The notes under the pieces are model-generated. The model was not told the DNA's origin, ran no database searches, and was given only the letters and a program-made list of their open reading frames with translations. The translations under genes were made by a program, and so were the position numbers. Source: a virus. Taken from it: DNA of 56,294 nucleotides. The stretch is taken from the IMG/VR virus record IMGVR_UViG_3300014903_000004, positions 1 through 56,294 of that record; one strand, given 5' to 3'. The number at the start of each line of letters is the position of its first letter. The stretch's first letter is position 1. Below are positions 6,912-15,450 of this stretch, one piece after another.

Positions 6912-7094
6912 ATGATGACACGCAGAAAGTTCGCACGTATAATGAGAGCAAAAAGAGTCGCCTTAGAGACTGCAGGCAGTCTTAGGGCTTGTGTTAATAA
7001 CACCATGATATCCAATGTTTTATCTTCTGAGGAAAATCAAAAAATAGAAGACGTTGAGGATATCTTAAGAAAAGCAAATGAGCTTATTAAATAA
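6912..7094 (+). CDS. small basic hypothetical protein
   Basis: 60 aa starting ATGATG. The N-terminus is very basic (MTRRKFARIMRAKRVALE) and the C-terminus acidic and helical. The leader carries CCAACAACCCAAGG, shared with the gene at 8662. No family recognised. Confidence 0.5.
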   Translation: MMTRRKFARIMRAKRVALETAGSLRACVNNTMISNVLSSEENQKIEDVEDILRKANELIK

Positions 7095-7124
7095 TCCAAT
7101 TAACGAAACTAAAACGGGGTGATT

Positions 7125-7322
7125 ATGAAATGTCCACACAAAGATTTTTTAGGATCAGAAATAAAGGAGGGTGATACTTTAATTCACCCAAGTGGCGAGA
7201 AATTTAAAGTAGAATACGTTGAAGGGTTTGGCCCGTGGCGAGCTGCCTATGAAGATGGTGATAGTTTGTGGCTTGCCAATCAAGTAAATGATAAAGGTCA
7301 AGCGGTATTATATTCCAACTAA
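7125..7322 (+). CDS. small beta-rich hypothetical protein
   Basis: 65 aa. The ATG at 7125 is favoured over GTG 7119 because ACGGGGT lies at proper spacing. GDTLIHPSGEKFKVEYVEGF reads like a KOW/SH3-like barrel of the kind in many phage small proteins. Function unknown. Confidence 0.55.
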   Translation: MKCPHKDFLGSEIKEGDTLIHPSGEKFKVEYVEGFGPWRAAYEDGDSLWLANQVNDKGQAVLYSN

Positions 7323-7339
7323 CCAACGGTAGGTGAGAT

Positions 7340-7876
7340 ATGAGAGAGTCAATAGAAGTTATTAAGTGTGATAAAATGAGAAAGACTAGAATAATAAGCG
7401 CATTTCCAGCATGTGGTAAAACATACTTATTTAATAACCCACAAAACTATTCGGTATTGGATAGTGATAGTAGCGAATACAGTTGGGTGAAAGATGATGA
7501 CGGAAACAACACGAAAGTTAGAAATCCAGAGTTTCCACAAAATTACATTGATCATATCAAAACTAATATTGGAGAGGTAGACTTTATCCTTGTAAGCAGT
7601 CACAGCGATGTAAGACAAGCTCTTGATAACAATGAGTTAAATTGGTGTGCAGTTACACCTGATGCAAATTTATTGAATGAGTGGATTGGAAGGTGTTATG
7701 TTCGTGGCAGTAGTGAAGGGTTTCTTAAAATGCTAATTAAAAACTGGAAAGAATGGACGAATTGGCAAGCGATAAATATGGACTTTGATAATTGCGGTCA
7801 TGCTATTTTGTCAACTGGTGAATATCTAACAGATAAATTATACTGGCTTGAAACTCTGCAATACAACGAATCTTAA
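7340..7876 (+). CDS. P-loop NTPase / kinase-like protein
   Basis: 178 aa. A Walker A motif SAFPACGKTYL lies near residues 20-30. LDSDSSEYSW follows, then an aspartate-containing strand VDFILVSSHSDVRQAL acting like Walker B. This matches a P-loop protein seen in many phages (ISAFPGxGKS...DSDSSxFSW), distantly like nucleotide kinases. The substrate is unknown. It could phosphorylate a nucleotide or another small molecule. Leader CCAACGGTAGGTGAGAT. Confidence 0.75.
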   Translation: MRESIEVIKCDKMRKTRIISAFPACGKTYLFNNPQNYSVLDSDSSEYSWVKDDDGNNTKVRNPEFPQNYIDHIKTNIGEVDFILVSSHSDVRQALDNNELNWCAVTPDANLLNEWIGRCYVRGSSEGFLKMLIKNWKEWTNWQAINMDFDNCGHAILSTGEYLTDKLYWLETLQYNES

Positions 7877-7901
7877 TTCCAACAACGGAAGGATTTGAGC
7901 A

Positions 7902-8234
7902 ATGAATATAGAAATGTTTATAGGCAGAATTAGAAATTCATTTACCGGGTCTGAGTACGTTTTTACAAGTGGCAGTTGCTATCAGCTTTTTGTAATCGTT
8001 CTTGCTTTATTCCCAACTTGTTCAGCCTACACAAATGGCGATCATGTATTAATTGAGAATGACGGTGTGTTTTATGATATCAATGGAATTGTTGAAGACA
8101 TACAAGGCTATAAGCACTATAATTATACTAAAGACGAACTTCATAAAACTACATTCTCAATGTGGTCGTGTGGCTTAGAGTGTCCGAATTGTGACGATAT
8201 AATTGAGTATAGTCATTTAATAAACCAGTCTTAA
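7902..8234 (+). CDS. hypothetical protein
   Basis: 110 aa. It begins MFIGRIRNSFTGSEYVFTSG and has a hydrophobic stretch (YQLFVIVLALFPTCSAY), then a beta-rich middle and a C-terminal CPNC pair. It resembles phage small proteins of the YTNGDHVLIENDG type without a named function. The hydrophobic stretch is probably core rather than a membrane span. Confidence 0.6.
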   Translation: MNIEMFIGRIRNSFTGSEYVFTSGSCYQLFVIVLALFPTCSAYTNGDHVLIENDGVFYDINGIVEDIQGYKHYNYTKDELHKTTFSMWSCGLECPNCDDIIEYSHLINQS

Positions 8235-8256
8235 AACCCAACCAAAAGGTGATGAA

Positions 8257-8313
8257 ATGAATGAGAAAGAACGAATTACTAAAAGAGACATTGAGACGAT
8301 TAGAAGAGTCTAA
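8257..8313 (+). CDS. possible 18-residue peptide gene
   Basis: ATG 8257 follows AAAGGTGAT. It encodes MNEKERITKRDIETIRRV. An overlapping frame from ATG 8261 also gives 18 residues (MRKNELLKETLRRLEESK). Only one, if either, is used. The usual small-gene leader (CCCAACC) supports some translation here. Confidence 0.3.
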   Translation: MNEKERITKRDIETIRRV

Positions 8314-8434
8314 ATAACAAAGAGTAGCGAGTATAAACGCGGTCAAGCCTGTAAGCTCTTAAAAAAAATCAGGTGGGTTTGGTTAGCCCTCGGAGAAGTA
8401 ACCATTAATCTATTAACCCAAGGGTAGGTAAATC

Positions 8435-8635
8435 ATGAGTGCAGCAGCAATAAATATGCTTTCAAAGGAAGTAACGAATTTAAATAGACAGGTTGATACT
8501 CTTATCAACGGATTCGCTCGGATTGAGAATGAAACATTTCAACCAAAGAATAAAACAGAATGTATTAGCAATGTAAGGCTAATTATTAAAGAGACTCGGC
8601 ATAAACTAAATAAAAAACAACTGGGCTTAGCTTAG
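8435..8635 (+). CDS. small helical hypothetical protein
   Basis: 66 aa, leader AACCCAAGGGTAGGTAAATC. Two long amphipathic helices (INMLSKEVTNLNRQVDTLIN and NVRLIIKETRHKLNKKQ) suggest a coiled-coil hairpin. No family recognised. The 121 bases before it hold only weak hairpins. Confidence 0.55.
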   Translation: MSAAAINMLSKEVTNLNRQVDTLINGFARIENETFQPKNKTECISNVRLIIKETRHKLNKKQLGLA

Positions 8636-8661
8636 CCCAACAACCCAACGGTAGGTTAGAT

Positions 8662-8853
8662 ATGGCATACTGTGAAATCTGCAATGAAGGTATATGTGAG
8701 TGCGACAAGGTAATTATTGATTGTGTCGGTGTTGATGATAGACGGCATAGATGTGAACCGCACAAAGACACCGCAAAATGTGGAATGAAGGTGAAGAGAA
8801 AAAAGAATATAGATAAGATAAATTTGGCTGGGTGCTGGGAATGCACTTATTAA
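8662..8853 (+). CDS. Cys-rich small protein
   Basis: 63 aa, leader CCCAACGGTAGGTTAGAT. CEICNEGICEC at the N-terminus, CEPH in the middle and CWECTY at the end suggest a treble-clef or similar zinc site. It is the last plus-strand gene, converging with the late operon only 16 bases away, with no visible terminator between. Confidence 0.6.
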   Translation: MAYCEICNEGICECDKVIIDCVGVDDRRHRCEPHKDTAKCGMKVKRKKNIDKINLAGCWECTY

Positions 8854-8869
8854 TTACAACTAACCAACA

Positions 8870-9055
8870 TTAATTAACAGTAATATTCACACCAGAAACA
8901 TTATTCAGCCGCAATGGGCTATCAATCTCAATGCGGTTTTCTTTTATTTTGCCTGACTCGTAATAAGTGCGACTCCAACAGCACCCGCCGAGAAGCCAAC
9001 ATGTTAAAATGCAAAATAAGAGCCATAGAGCCGTTTTAATCTTCCTGTGTGTCAT
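8870..9055 (-). CDS. small lipoprotein, possible outer-membrane spanin
   Basis: 61 aa, ribosome site AGGAAA. A basic start (MTHRKIK) and a hydrophobic segment ALWLLFCILTCWLLGGC form a lipoprotein signal peptide with lipobox LLGGC. The mature part is short and polar. Small lipoproteins at the end of late operons often act as Rz1-type spanins that disrupt the outer membrane. The membrane coiled-coil protein at 13393-13839 could be its partner. This role is inferred. Confidence 0.65.
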   Translation of the reverse strand: MTHRKIKTALWLLFCILTCWLLGGCCWSRTYYESGKIKENRIEIDSPLRLNNVSGVNITVN

Positions 9056-9185
9056 TGGGCGGGTTTCCTATCTTATTAGTCTTATCGTCTTTCTCTGTGC
9101 TTTATTCAAGCGAATTTATCTTGTATATTATATCCGTTTGAATGTGCTATATACTGAATTGTTCTTTTAGAGTTAGTTTCAATTC

Positions 9186-9614
9186 TTAATTTGAGCCTTC
9201 TTCTTTTTTAAAGAACGCTGATTTTCCGTACCTTCTGCACATTCTGTATAAAAAACGAGCCCTTAGTTTAGTTCTAGCAACTGAATCTTTATGCCAGAAT
9301 CTCCAATAACAAAGATTCCCTTTTGTGGCCTCTGATTTTATCTTAAGTTTCATGTTTGAGTAAAGCCTTTTATTCCATGCTTTAAACTCTGACTCAGTTT
9401 TTGGTCTTAGATTATTTTCAACATCATGAATCAAGCAAGCTTCTTCCTGGAACTCAAAGTATTCTGTTACCTTGTCCCGATATTTTTCAGGCATCCACTC
9501 CGGGCCTATACCATTATATTCCTCTTCAAGTTTTACCTCATTCATTGTCCAAAACATAGGCAAAGCGTTCATACAGTATGCTTTAGCGGCAATTCTCAAG
9601 TCTATAACATGCAT
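9186..9614 (-). CDS. hypothetical late protein with EACLIHD motif
   Basis: 142 aa. The ATG at 9614 is favoured (GAGAGG upstream). GIGPEWMPEKYRDKV and EEACLIHDVENN resemble phage proteins of the GPxWMP...ACLIHD type, distantly like DUF1353 or bacterial phospholipase-A2-like folds that keep an HD pair. The C-terminal half is basic. It overlaps no neighbour and ends the fibre operon before the lipoprotein. Enzymatic activity is unproven. Confidence 0.55.
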   Translation of the reverse strand: MHVIDLRIAAKAYCMNALPMFWTMNEVKLEEEYNGIGPEWMPEKYRDKVTEYFEFQEEACLIHDVENNLRPKTESEFKAWNKRLYSNMKLKIKSEATKGNLCYWRFWHKDSVARTKLRARFLYRMCRRYGKSAFFKKEEGSN

Positions 9615-9616
9615 AT

Positions 9617-11605
9617 TCAAAACCTCTCAATATTAGGCAACGCAAAAAGATTAATTTCTTCTGTCTGCTTTGGTACTTGAGCTTTGCGTCGAACTCCGCC
9701 GCCGGAATCAAATACATAATACTGATCACCAACCATACTGTCAGTGTCCGGGATGGAAAAGCTTATTTTCCCGCTTGTATCTGGCGCGAAAGATAAATTT
9801 TCGGACTGCATATCAGAATCTTTGTACTGAACCGATTCGTTGACAAGGCGAATTTTAAGAACTACGTTTTCGGTTGGCGCGTTCAAATCGTTAGCGTAGA
9901 CAAAGATTGGAGTTCTGTCTATCTGTGTTGCGGCGGTGAACTCTTTTGTGTTCGGTGTTTCCGCGCTCTCTGGATTAATACCATCGGCAGCTACACGGAA
10001 CCTTATGTCGCCCGGATCGTAAGACGTATATGTATCGTAGGTTACTAAGTACGGCGATACGGCATCTGTCCACGTTGTCTCAGCTTTTAACTGAACTTGC
10101 AGCCCTGTTGCTGGTGTCAGTGTGATTGTGTTCGTGTCGTTGTCCTCTCCACCTTCTGGAATTACTGGCGCGTCTGGTGTAGCGGGTGTGTTGATTAAAT
10201 TGTAGGGATCAATTTCATTGAACAATCCATCAATCTCGGCAACCGTTAAAGCGTGGTTATGTATTCTTGATTTTGCAAGTTCAACTCCTTTGTTTGGCGC
10301 AAGCTCAACGCCTCCGTTGTAAGTATTACCAACTCCCCATCTGAAAGGGTCGTGTGATTTTCTGACAGAGAAACTAGGTGTTTCGGAAATCAGCAAAACA
10401 TTATCAACGTATAGCTTTATTTCTGTATCGTTTGAGGTTTCAACAACGTGAATCCATCGACCCTTATATGCCGTAGTTGACACCGCTGAGTAATACTGGT
10501 AGCTATCAGCACCATTCAATCCATTCAATCCAAAATTAAAGCCAAGACGCATCGAGTGACCACTTGAAGTTGTAACGGAAGCCATTAACGCTTCATCTCC
10601 CCAAATAGCACACGTTCCACCATTCCAATCAGAAGGAATCCAAACCCAAGAAGATACACTCCAACAAGGGTGCTTTATAGGGTTGTCTACAGACTCAACG
10701 TATGCCGTCTCTGCTGTAACTAATTGGTCTTGTCTGTCAACAAGTGTCCCTGCTTCAAATGTCGGTGAGCCTATAAGGTTGTATAAAGTCTCTTTTTCTA
10801 CTTCGTTTACCGCATCACCGTTCCAACGCTGATATGTAGTTGCGTTGTCAATGTCAATAACTTCCGTGTAGATTGTATCACGGTAAATATTGATACTTTC
10901 GCCACTTATATATTCAGCAAGATTAAAACCAATATCATTTTGGCCTAATTGATTATAATGAACATTATCAAGCATCCATCCAAGTTCTGTAAAGTCTTTT
11001 GCTCTGTCATAATAAACTTGAATCTTAGGACGTAAAACAGAGGCATCTGTTTGGGCTTGTCGTATATCAGCCCATCCACCAGACTGGGAACCGTCTTTAG
11101 CTTCTCCAAGTTCTGTTATGTACATATTATCCAGATTAAATTCAGCAACAAAGTAATCATGTAGAACAACCAAAGCGTCTCTATAGTCTGAGGTTGGTTG
11201 ACCCACGTCCTGCTCACCCTGCATCCAAAGCATATCAATCCCAACGACATTATACAATGAGTTCAGCGAGAACATAGAAAGCGTGTCGTTTACTAAATCA
11301 ACCAACTCACCTCTCAGATTACCCGCAGGACTCCATTCTTTTGTTGGTTGTGTCGGTATTTGAGGGAGTAAAAACGAGCCACCTTCTGTCTTCTTAACTC
11401 GGCAATATTTATCTGTGCTAAGTTCTGCTAATCCATTAGCAAATGAATTGTACATCGACTTATCTGTAATAAGTGAATAGTCTTGAAGTAATACACCATT
11501 ATAGTCAAGTGATACCCCAACATCAACAGCGGGACATCCTACAACACCTTGCCCGTCTGCATTGCTTTGGCCTGCTAGTATGAATAGTCGTATATCTGTT
11601 GCCAT
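9617..11605 (-). CDS. tail fibre/spike with SGNH (SASA-type) esterase domain
   Basis: 662 aa. Residues 1-235 form a sialate-O-acetylesterase-like SGNH domain: AGQSNADG with nucleophile Ser14, WMQGEQD at 127-133, and Asp213/His216 in DNVHYNQLG. Residues about 265-455 look like a LamG/concanavalin-like carbohydrate-binding domain (WSVSSWVWIP). The C-terminal part is beta-rich and fibre-like. It probably deacetylates or binds host surface polysaccharide during adsorption. Unlike most fibres, the enzyme domain sits at the N-terminus. Confidence 0.85.
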   Translation of the reverse strand: MATDIRLFILAGQSNADGQGVVGCPAVDVGVSLDYNGVLLQDYSLITDKSMYNSFANGLAELSTDKYCRVKKTEGGSFLLPQIPTQPTKEWSPAGNLRGELVDLVNDTLSMFSLNSLYNVVGIDMLWMQGEQDVGQPTSDYRDALVVLHDYFVAEFNLDNMYITELGEAKDGSQSGGWADIRQAQTDASVLRPKIQVYYDRAKDFTELGWMLDNVHYNQLGQNDIGFNLAEYISGESINIYRDTIYTEVIDIDNATTYQRWNGDAVNEVEKETLYNLIGSPTFEAGTLVDRQDQLVTAETAYVESVDNPIKHPCWSVSSWVWIPSDWNGGTCAIWGDEALMASVTTSSGHSMRLGFNFGLNGLNGADSYQYYSAVSTTAYKGRWIHVVETSNDTEIKLYVDNVLLISETPSFSVRKSHDPFRWGVGNTYNGGVELAPNKGVELAKSRIHNHALTVAEIDGLFNEIDPYNLINTPATPDAPVIPEGGEDNDTNTITLTPATGLQVQLKAETTWTDAVSPYLVTYDTYTSYDPGDIRFRVAADGINPESAETPNTKEFTAATQIDRTPIFVYANDLNAPTENVVLKIRLVNESVQYKDSDMQSENLSFAPDTSGKISFSIPDTDSMVGDQYYVFDSGGGVRRKAQVPKQTEEINLFALPNIERF

Positions 11606-11668
11606 TTTATACCTCGTGTGTTTTTAAATATTTGATAGAACGCACCGTGTAGATGCGCTCGACAAGTA

Positions 11669-12940
11669 TTACTGAACTCTAATAGTCACAAACTTTCCGG
11701 TAAAATTAGAATCGTTCGATATGTTTTGAACCTGTATTCGCACAAGATCATTTGTCACCAATGGGATGTCAGACAATAAGGCCGTAGAAGACATTGTGCC
11801 GGAGATCTCATTTGCACTCAGTATAGATATTGGGGCGAGAGGAACACCATTTTTAACAGCTCTGAATTGGTACTCAGAAGCACCTCCAGAACCAAATCCG
11901 GATATGGTACAGAACAAGGCCCCCTCAAAATCTTCCAATCCATCATACCGCAATTCACCAGTGGTGGTATTTGTTAGGGTGAATCGTTCATTGCTACTCG
12001 TCACAACAGCTAAGGCGTCGAAATTGAAATCCGTCCACTCGGTTGGGTCTGCTATTGATGTTGCCTGTGTGTTATTCTGAACAGTTATGGAGCCTATAGC
12101 TTTACTATTTGGCACTCCGCCAATGTTAAGCACCCCCACACCTGGCACTGTTTGATCCTTCCCGCCTGCTGCAAAAAACGATCCGCCTTGATCCGTAAAA
12201 GCCCCCGAGGTCATAGATACAAGCCCCGTATATCCAGAGTCAATATCCCATATGGATTCCGTTGGTTGAGCTTCGCATTCAATGCCGTCACTAACGATCC
12301 TCTGTCCTGTACCGCTGATTCTGAAAGCCACACCATTTGAGTTAGTTCCCCCGCTCCATTGTGGTCGTTGGTATGTCTGTACATTAACATTAGTTATTGT
12401 CGCGCCGTCGTCACAACCGGAAAATCCAAACGTATTCATTGTTAAAAATGCCGAATCTGTTATTGTGAGCGGTTTTGTAACAGCTAAAAACAACACAAAA
12501 TCCATAGCCAACGTATTGCCATTTGCAAAATTAATTATATTTGTAACTGTAGAAGACGCAAAGAATAAGTTCTCAATCTGGAGCCAAGTTCCAGCGTTCC
12601 CTAGATTGTCTATAAAATTACCTGTACCGGTAGCGGTCAGCGTTGTGTTTGCCTGAACACCTCTGAATAAATAACTACCGCCGACATCTATTAACTTTAT
12701 GTTGTTTGGAAACGTTTGATTTCCAACATATTCATATGTTCCGCTTGACAACTCATAAAATCCACCAACTAGATCTCCAAGATCAGATGGTTCTTTTACT
12801 ATAGTTGTGACCGAGAAATAATCATCTAATTCACCCAGAGTAAAATTATTAGTTTTACCATCAGCTGAATTTGTACCGATTAACTTATCTGCCACACTAA
12901 ATGGTGGAACTTTTGATGCATATGTTGCTATTTTAGACAT
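11669..12940 (-). CDS. tail fibre / appendage protein, beta-helix-like
   Basis: 423 aa, ribosome site GGAG. The N-terminal SKIATYASKVPPFSVADKLI is a short attachment-type segment. Next come many short beta repeats (DVGGSYLFRGVQAN, IENLFFASSTV) as in right-handed beta helices. A C-terminal beta sandwich (about 290-423) resembles the trimeric heads of fibres. It is a structural receptor-binding candidate next to the esterase. Confidence 0.7.
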   Translation of the reverse strand: MSKIATYASKVPPFSVADKLIGTNSADGKTNNFTLGELDDYFSVTTIVKEPSDLGDLVGGFYELSSGTYEYVGNQTFPNNIKLIDVGGSYLFRGVQANTTLTATGTGNFIDNLGNAGTWLQIENLFFASSTVTNIINFANGNTLAMDFVLFLAVTKPLTITDSAFLTMNTFGFSGCDDGATITNVNVQTYQRPQWSGGTNSNGVAFRISGTGQRIVSDGIECEAQPTESIWDIDSGYTGLVSMTSGAFTDQGGSFFAAGGKDQTVPGVGVLNIGGVPNSKAIGSITVQNNTQATSIADPTEWTDFNFDALAVVTSSNERFTLTNTTTGELRYDGLEDFEGALFCTISGFGSGGASEYQFRAVKNGVPLAPISILSANEISGTMSSTALLSDIPLVTNDLVRIQVQNISNDSNFTGKFVTIRVQ

Positions 12941-12953
12941 TTTAAAATCTCCG

Positions 12954-13097
12954 CTATGGTGTTGTGTCGTCTGTTATGTCACTTCCTAAATCATCCTGTA
13001 AAACATCACCTAAATTATCTTGTAAATCAAAAGATTTAGGTAGTGAATTCACATATACATCATCGTTATCAAAAATATCTATTCCTGAATTTTGCAT
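12954..13097 (-). CDS. small acidic protein in fibre cluster
   Basis: 47 aa with ribosome site AAGGTG. Very acidic, with repeated LQDNLGDVLQDDLGSD. No family recognised. Its place between fibre genes suggests a tail accessory or chaperone role. Confidence 0.5.
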   Translation of the reverse strand: MQNSGIDIFDNDDVYVNSLPKSFDLQDNLGDVLQDDLGSDITDDTTP

Positions 13098-13106
13098 AAT
13101 GTCACC

Positions 13107-13382
13107 TTACCACAAGCAAAGCAAATCTGCCGATGTTGTATCTAAAATCGTTGATAGCCTTATTGGGTATTTTATATTAGCCAAAACAGAAGTAGTCAAC
13201 GAACTCCCGTTTGGACTAGTATAATTTACCGTCCCGTCACTTTGAGCTATAAAGAATCGGCAAGGATTATCGGCAAAATCATATAGCGTTGATGATGTTG
13301 TATTTAATCCGTCTTCAGCTGGCGAACTCTTACCAATTCCGTAAGAATTAAAATCTGGTGCGTTTGTTGGCGTATCGCTCAT
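13107..13382 (-). CDS. small tail-associated hypothetical protein
   Basis: 91 aa, ribosome site GGGAG. The N-terminus GKSSPAEDGLNTTSSTLYDF and a beta-rich end (SDGTVNYTSPNGS) resemble small phage structural proteins found with tail fibres. No assigned function. Confidence 0.5.
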   Translation of the reverse strand: MSDTPTNAPDFNSYGIGKSSPAEDGLNTTSSTLYDFADNPCRFFIAQSDGTVNYTSPNGSSLTTSVLANIKYPIRLSTILDTTSADLLCLW

Positions 13383-13392
13383 AATATTCTCC

Positions 13393-13839
13393 CTATTTTT
13401 TAGCTATTTCAACTTTTATTTCGTTCATACCGTCTGTTAATAGATCTAATTTCTCAAAAATCTTTGTTGTATTTTTCTCGTGGTGATCTTTAAACTCTTT
13501 CAACACAAAGATATCTCCTTTGTTTTTGGATACATCCTTTGCTAAATCCCTCAGTCTACCGTTATCAAGTTGGTAGTCAATTCTGATATTTTCCATTGCT
13601 CCAGCTAACTTCTCTCTCTCTAAGCCCTCGATTTTTATTTTTAGCTCTGTTTTTTCATCTGACTCTTTGTTTGCTTCTTTAATTTTTTTCTCAATGTGCT
13701 CTTCGTTTTTCTTTGCCGACTCTTCATTTTGCTTTCGGTTGTTTTTGAATGTGAGTATAACCCCAAGAACTGCAACAACAGCAGTTATAATCATTACAAT
13801 GAAGCCTATATCAACGGTCGTTTTGTCTGTCATTCTCAT
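13393..13839 (-). CDS. membrane-anchored coiled-coil protein, possible inner-membrane spanin
   Basis: 148 aa. One N-terminal membrane span (IGFIVMIITAVVAVLGVIL, residues 11-29) precedes a long charged coiled coil rich in Glu and Lys. This is the layout of i-spanins and of some holin-associated proteins. An alternative start is ATG at residue 3. It overlaps the preceding gene by 29 bases. Lysis role inferred from topology and late position only. Confidence 0.5.
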   Translation of the reverse strand: MRMTDKTTVDIGFIVMIITAVVAVLGVILTFKNNRKQNEESAKKNEEHIEKKIKEANKESDEKTELKIKIEGLEREKLAGAMENIRIDYQLDNGRLRDLAKDVSKNKGDIFVLKEFKDHHEKNTTKIFEKLDLLTDGMNEIKVEIAKK

Positions 13840-14590
13840 ATCTCATTAATTGTTTAGCAAGTATACACGGAAGAAAGCTTAATATACATGTCACTTTATT
13901 AGGATACAATCTCAAAACAGCATGGCAGCAGTTGCCAAACAATCCCCATTTGGTTCCTTTTTCTGTATCTTCAGGATTAGGAACGTAATACAAAGTTGAT
14001 AGTTTTTCTCTAACGTGTGAATCGCAGAAATCAACCTTCAAGTAATAATGGTGATCTTCTGGTGTATAATCAACTAAGTGAAAGTTTTTCTTTTTCTTGA
14101 AACAATACTGAATTCCATTTGAAACAACCGAAATGCTTGAGAACGTTGCACAGAACCAAGTCCATAAGAACGGCCCAAAGTTCTCGGGTTTTGAAAATAC
14201 GATATAGCATTCATTGTCTGAATATTCATCTTGAGGCATTTCAATTGTTTTAAATGTCCGGTAAAGAATACATGTGCCAAATGTAAGAACTTGGAAGACG
14301 ATAAGAGGAACATACCAAAACCATCTTGGTTCAACTCCGGCAGTCACAAAGCAATTGAATACAGCCCAACAGAAATGCAGAAATGTTATTGTTTTCAACT
14401 TCATGTCTTTGTATGATACAAGCAAGAATACTTGCAGTATGACAATAGTCGTAACAAGAACGCGCATCCATCCATATACTAAATCCAACTGATGATTATG
14501 ATTCACGCCACAGTTTATGTATTCAGGATCAGGCAAGCATTCAGCGCCAATGCTTAAAGCGAAGCTAATTATTACCAAGAAGTAAATCAC
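13811..14590 (-). CDS. multi-span membrane protein
   Basis: 259 aa from GTG 14590, overlapping the upstream stop (GTGA). Hydrophobic segments lie near residues 1-16, 45-62, 68-85 and 93-110. The rest is soluble and contains GNCCHAVLRLY, which recalls the Cys of permuted NlpC/P60-like proteins, but a His partner is not clear. It could be a holin-linked or superinfection protein. Function not assigned. Confidence 0.5.
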   Translation of the reverse strand: MIYFLVIISFALSIGAECLPDPEYINCGVNHNHQLDLVYGWMRVLVTTIVILQVFLLVSYKDMKLKTITFLHFCWAVFNCFVTAGVEPRWFWYVPLIVFQVLTFGTCILYRTFKTIEMPQDEYSDNECYIVFSKPENFGPFLWTWFCATFSSISVVSNGIQYCFKKKKNFHLVDYTPEDHHYYLKVDFCDSHVREKLSTLYYVPNPEDTEKGTKWGLFGNCCHAVLRLYPNKVTCILSFLPCILAKQLMRYENDRQNDR

Positions 14591-14709
14591 TTTTTAGGTT
14601 TTGCTCTCCTTGCAGCGCGAGCGCGTCCAATTCTAACGGCATTCCCCGATACTTTAGTGCTAGGCTTTCCGCACCCTTTCATCGGCGTTGGTTTTTTTGC
14701 GATTGGCAT
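14587..14709 (-). CDS. tiny basic protein
   Basis: 40 aa, strong ribosome site AGGAGGTG. Lys/Arg-rich throughout (RIGRARAARRAKPKK). It is coupled to the membrane-protein gene by overlapping TGA/GTG. Similar short basic proteins occur in phage tail-fibre regions without known role. Confidence 0.55.
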   Translation of the reverse strand: MPIAKKPTPMKGCGKPSTKVSGNAVRIGRARAARRAKPKK

Positions 14710-14711
14710 GA

Positions 14712-15437
14712 TTACACCTCCTGTGATGGATTTGTTATCGGTTGAGCGAATACGGCATCGTCGGCAATTGCAGTATCAACTGTATCGTTGTACGCTCCTG
14801 TATCAGTCACATAGTTCTTTTCCTCAAATTGCGCCACAGTAATATTCTCAGTATCACTGTAATCTGCAAGAATTTGATCAACAAGAATTTTAGTGTACTT
14901 GTCAAAAAGCATTTGAGTGGTAAGCGATGTCATTTGCTCGATATCTTCAACGCAGTTAACTGGTATTGTCATGAAGTCATCATCACCGTCACCTGTAACA
15001 ACAACAAGACCATCAGGAAATTTTTGACTGATCACATTTCCATAACGCTGAACCTTATCCGCACCATCTTCGATAACAACGCGGTTTTTATCATTGCACA
15101 GAATGTCAATATCTCCATTCGTACATTTAGCAAGCATCCAGCCGTATTGAATTTCTTTGCGGCGATCTTTGATAGCCGCCTTGTGTGCTTCTTTTGCTAC
15201 TAATCTGCACGCGGCTTCATTTATAACTATAGCGTCTGCTACTCTATGGTATAAGTTTGCGTTCTGGTTGAATACCTCTGCCATATCCTGCTCGATACAA
15301 GTATTATCGACACTCTTATCCTGCCACGACTGTTTTTTATAAGCGTAGTTGTCGTTCGGGAGAGCCCCCACATAATCTGTGCGCATGCAATTGTGAATTA
15401 CATCGTCTGTACTTTTACAAAAGAAACCTATTAACAT
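14712..15437 (-). CDS. hypothetical late protein
   Basis: 241 aa, ribosome site AAAGGAG. Mixed alpha/beta, acidic, with helices such as EAHKAAIKDRRKE and a beta region GNVISQKFPDGLVVVTGDGD. No signal peptide. Located between fibre genes, so a virion or assembly role is likely. I do not recognise a family. Confidence 0.6.
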   Translation of the reverse strand: MLIGFFCKSTDDVIHNCMRTDYVGALPNDNYAYKKQSWQDKSVDNTCIEQDMAEVFNQNANLYHRVADAIVINEAACRLVAKEAHKAAIKDRRKEIQYGWMLAKCTNGDIDILCNDKNRVVIEDGADKVQRYGNVISQKFPDGLVVVTGDGDDDFMTIPVNCVEDIEQMTSLTTQMLFDKYTKILVDQILADYSDTENITVAQFEEKNYVTDTGAYNDTVDTAIADDAVFAQPITNPSQEV

Positions 15438-15450
15438 TATACTATCTCCT

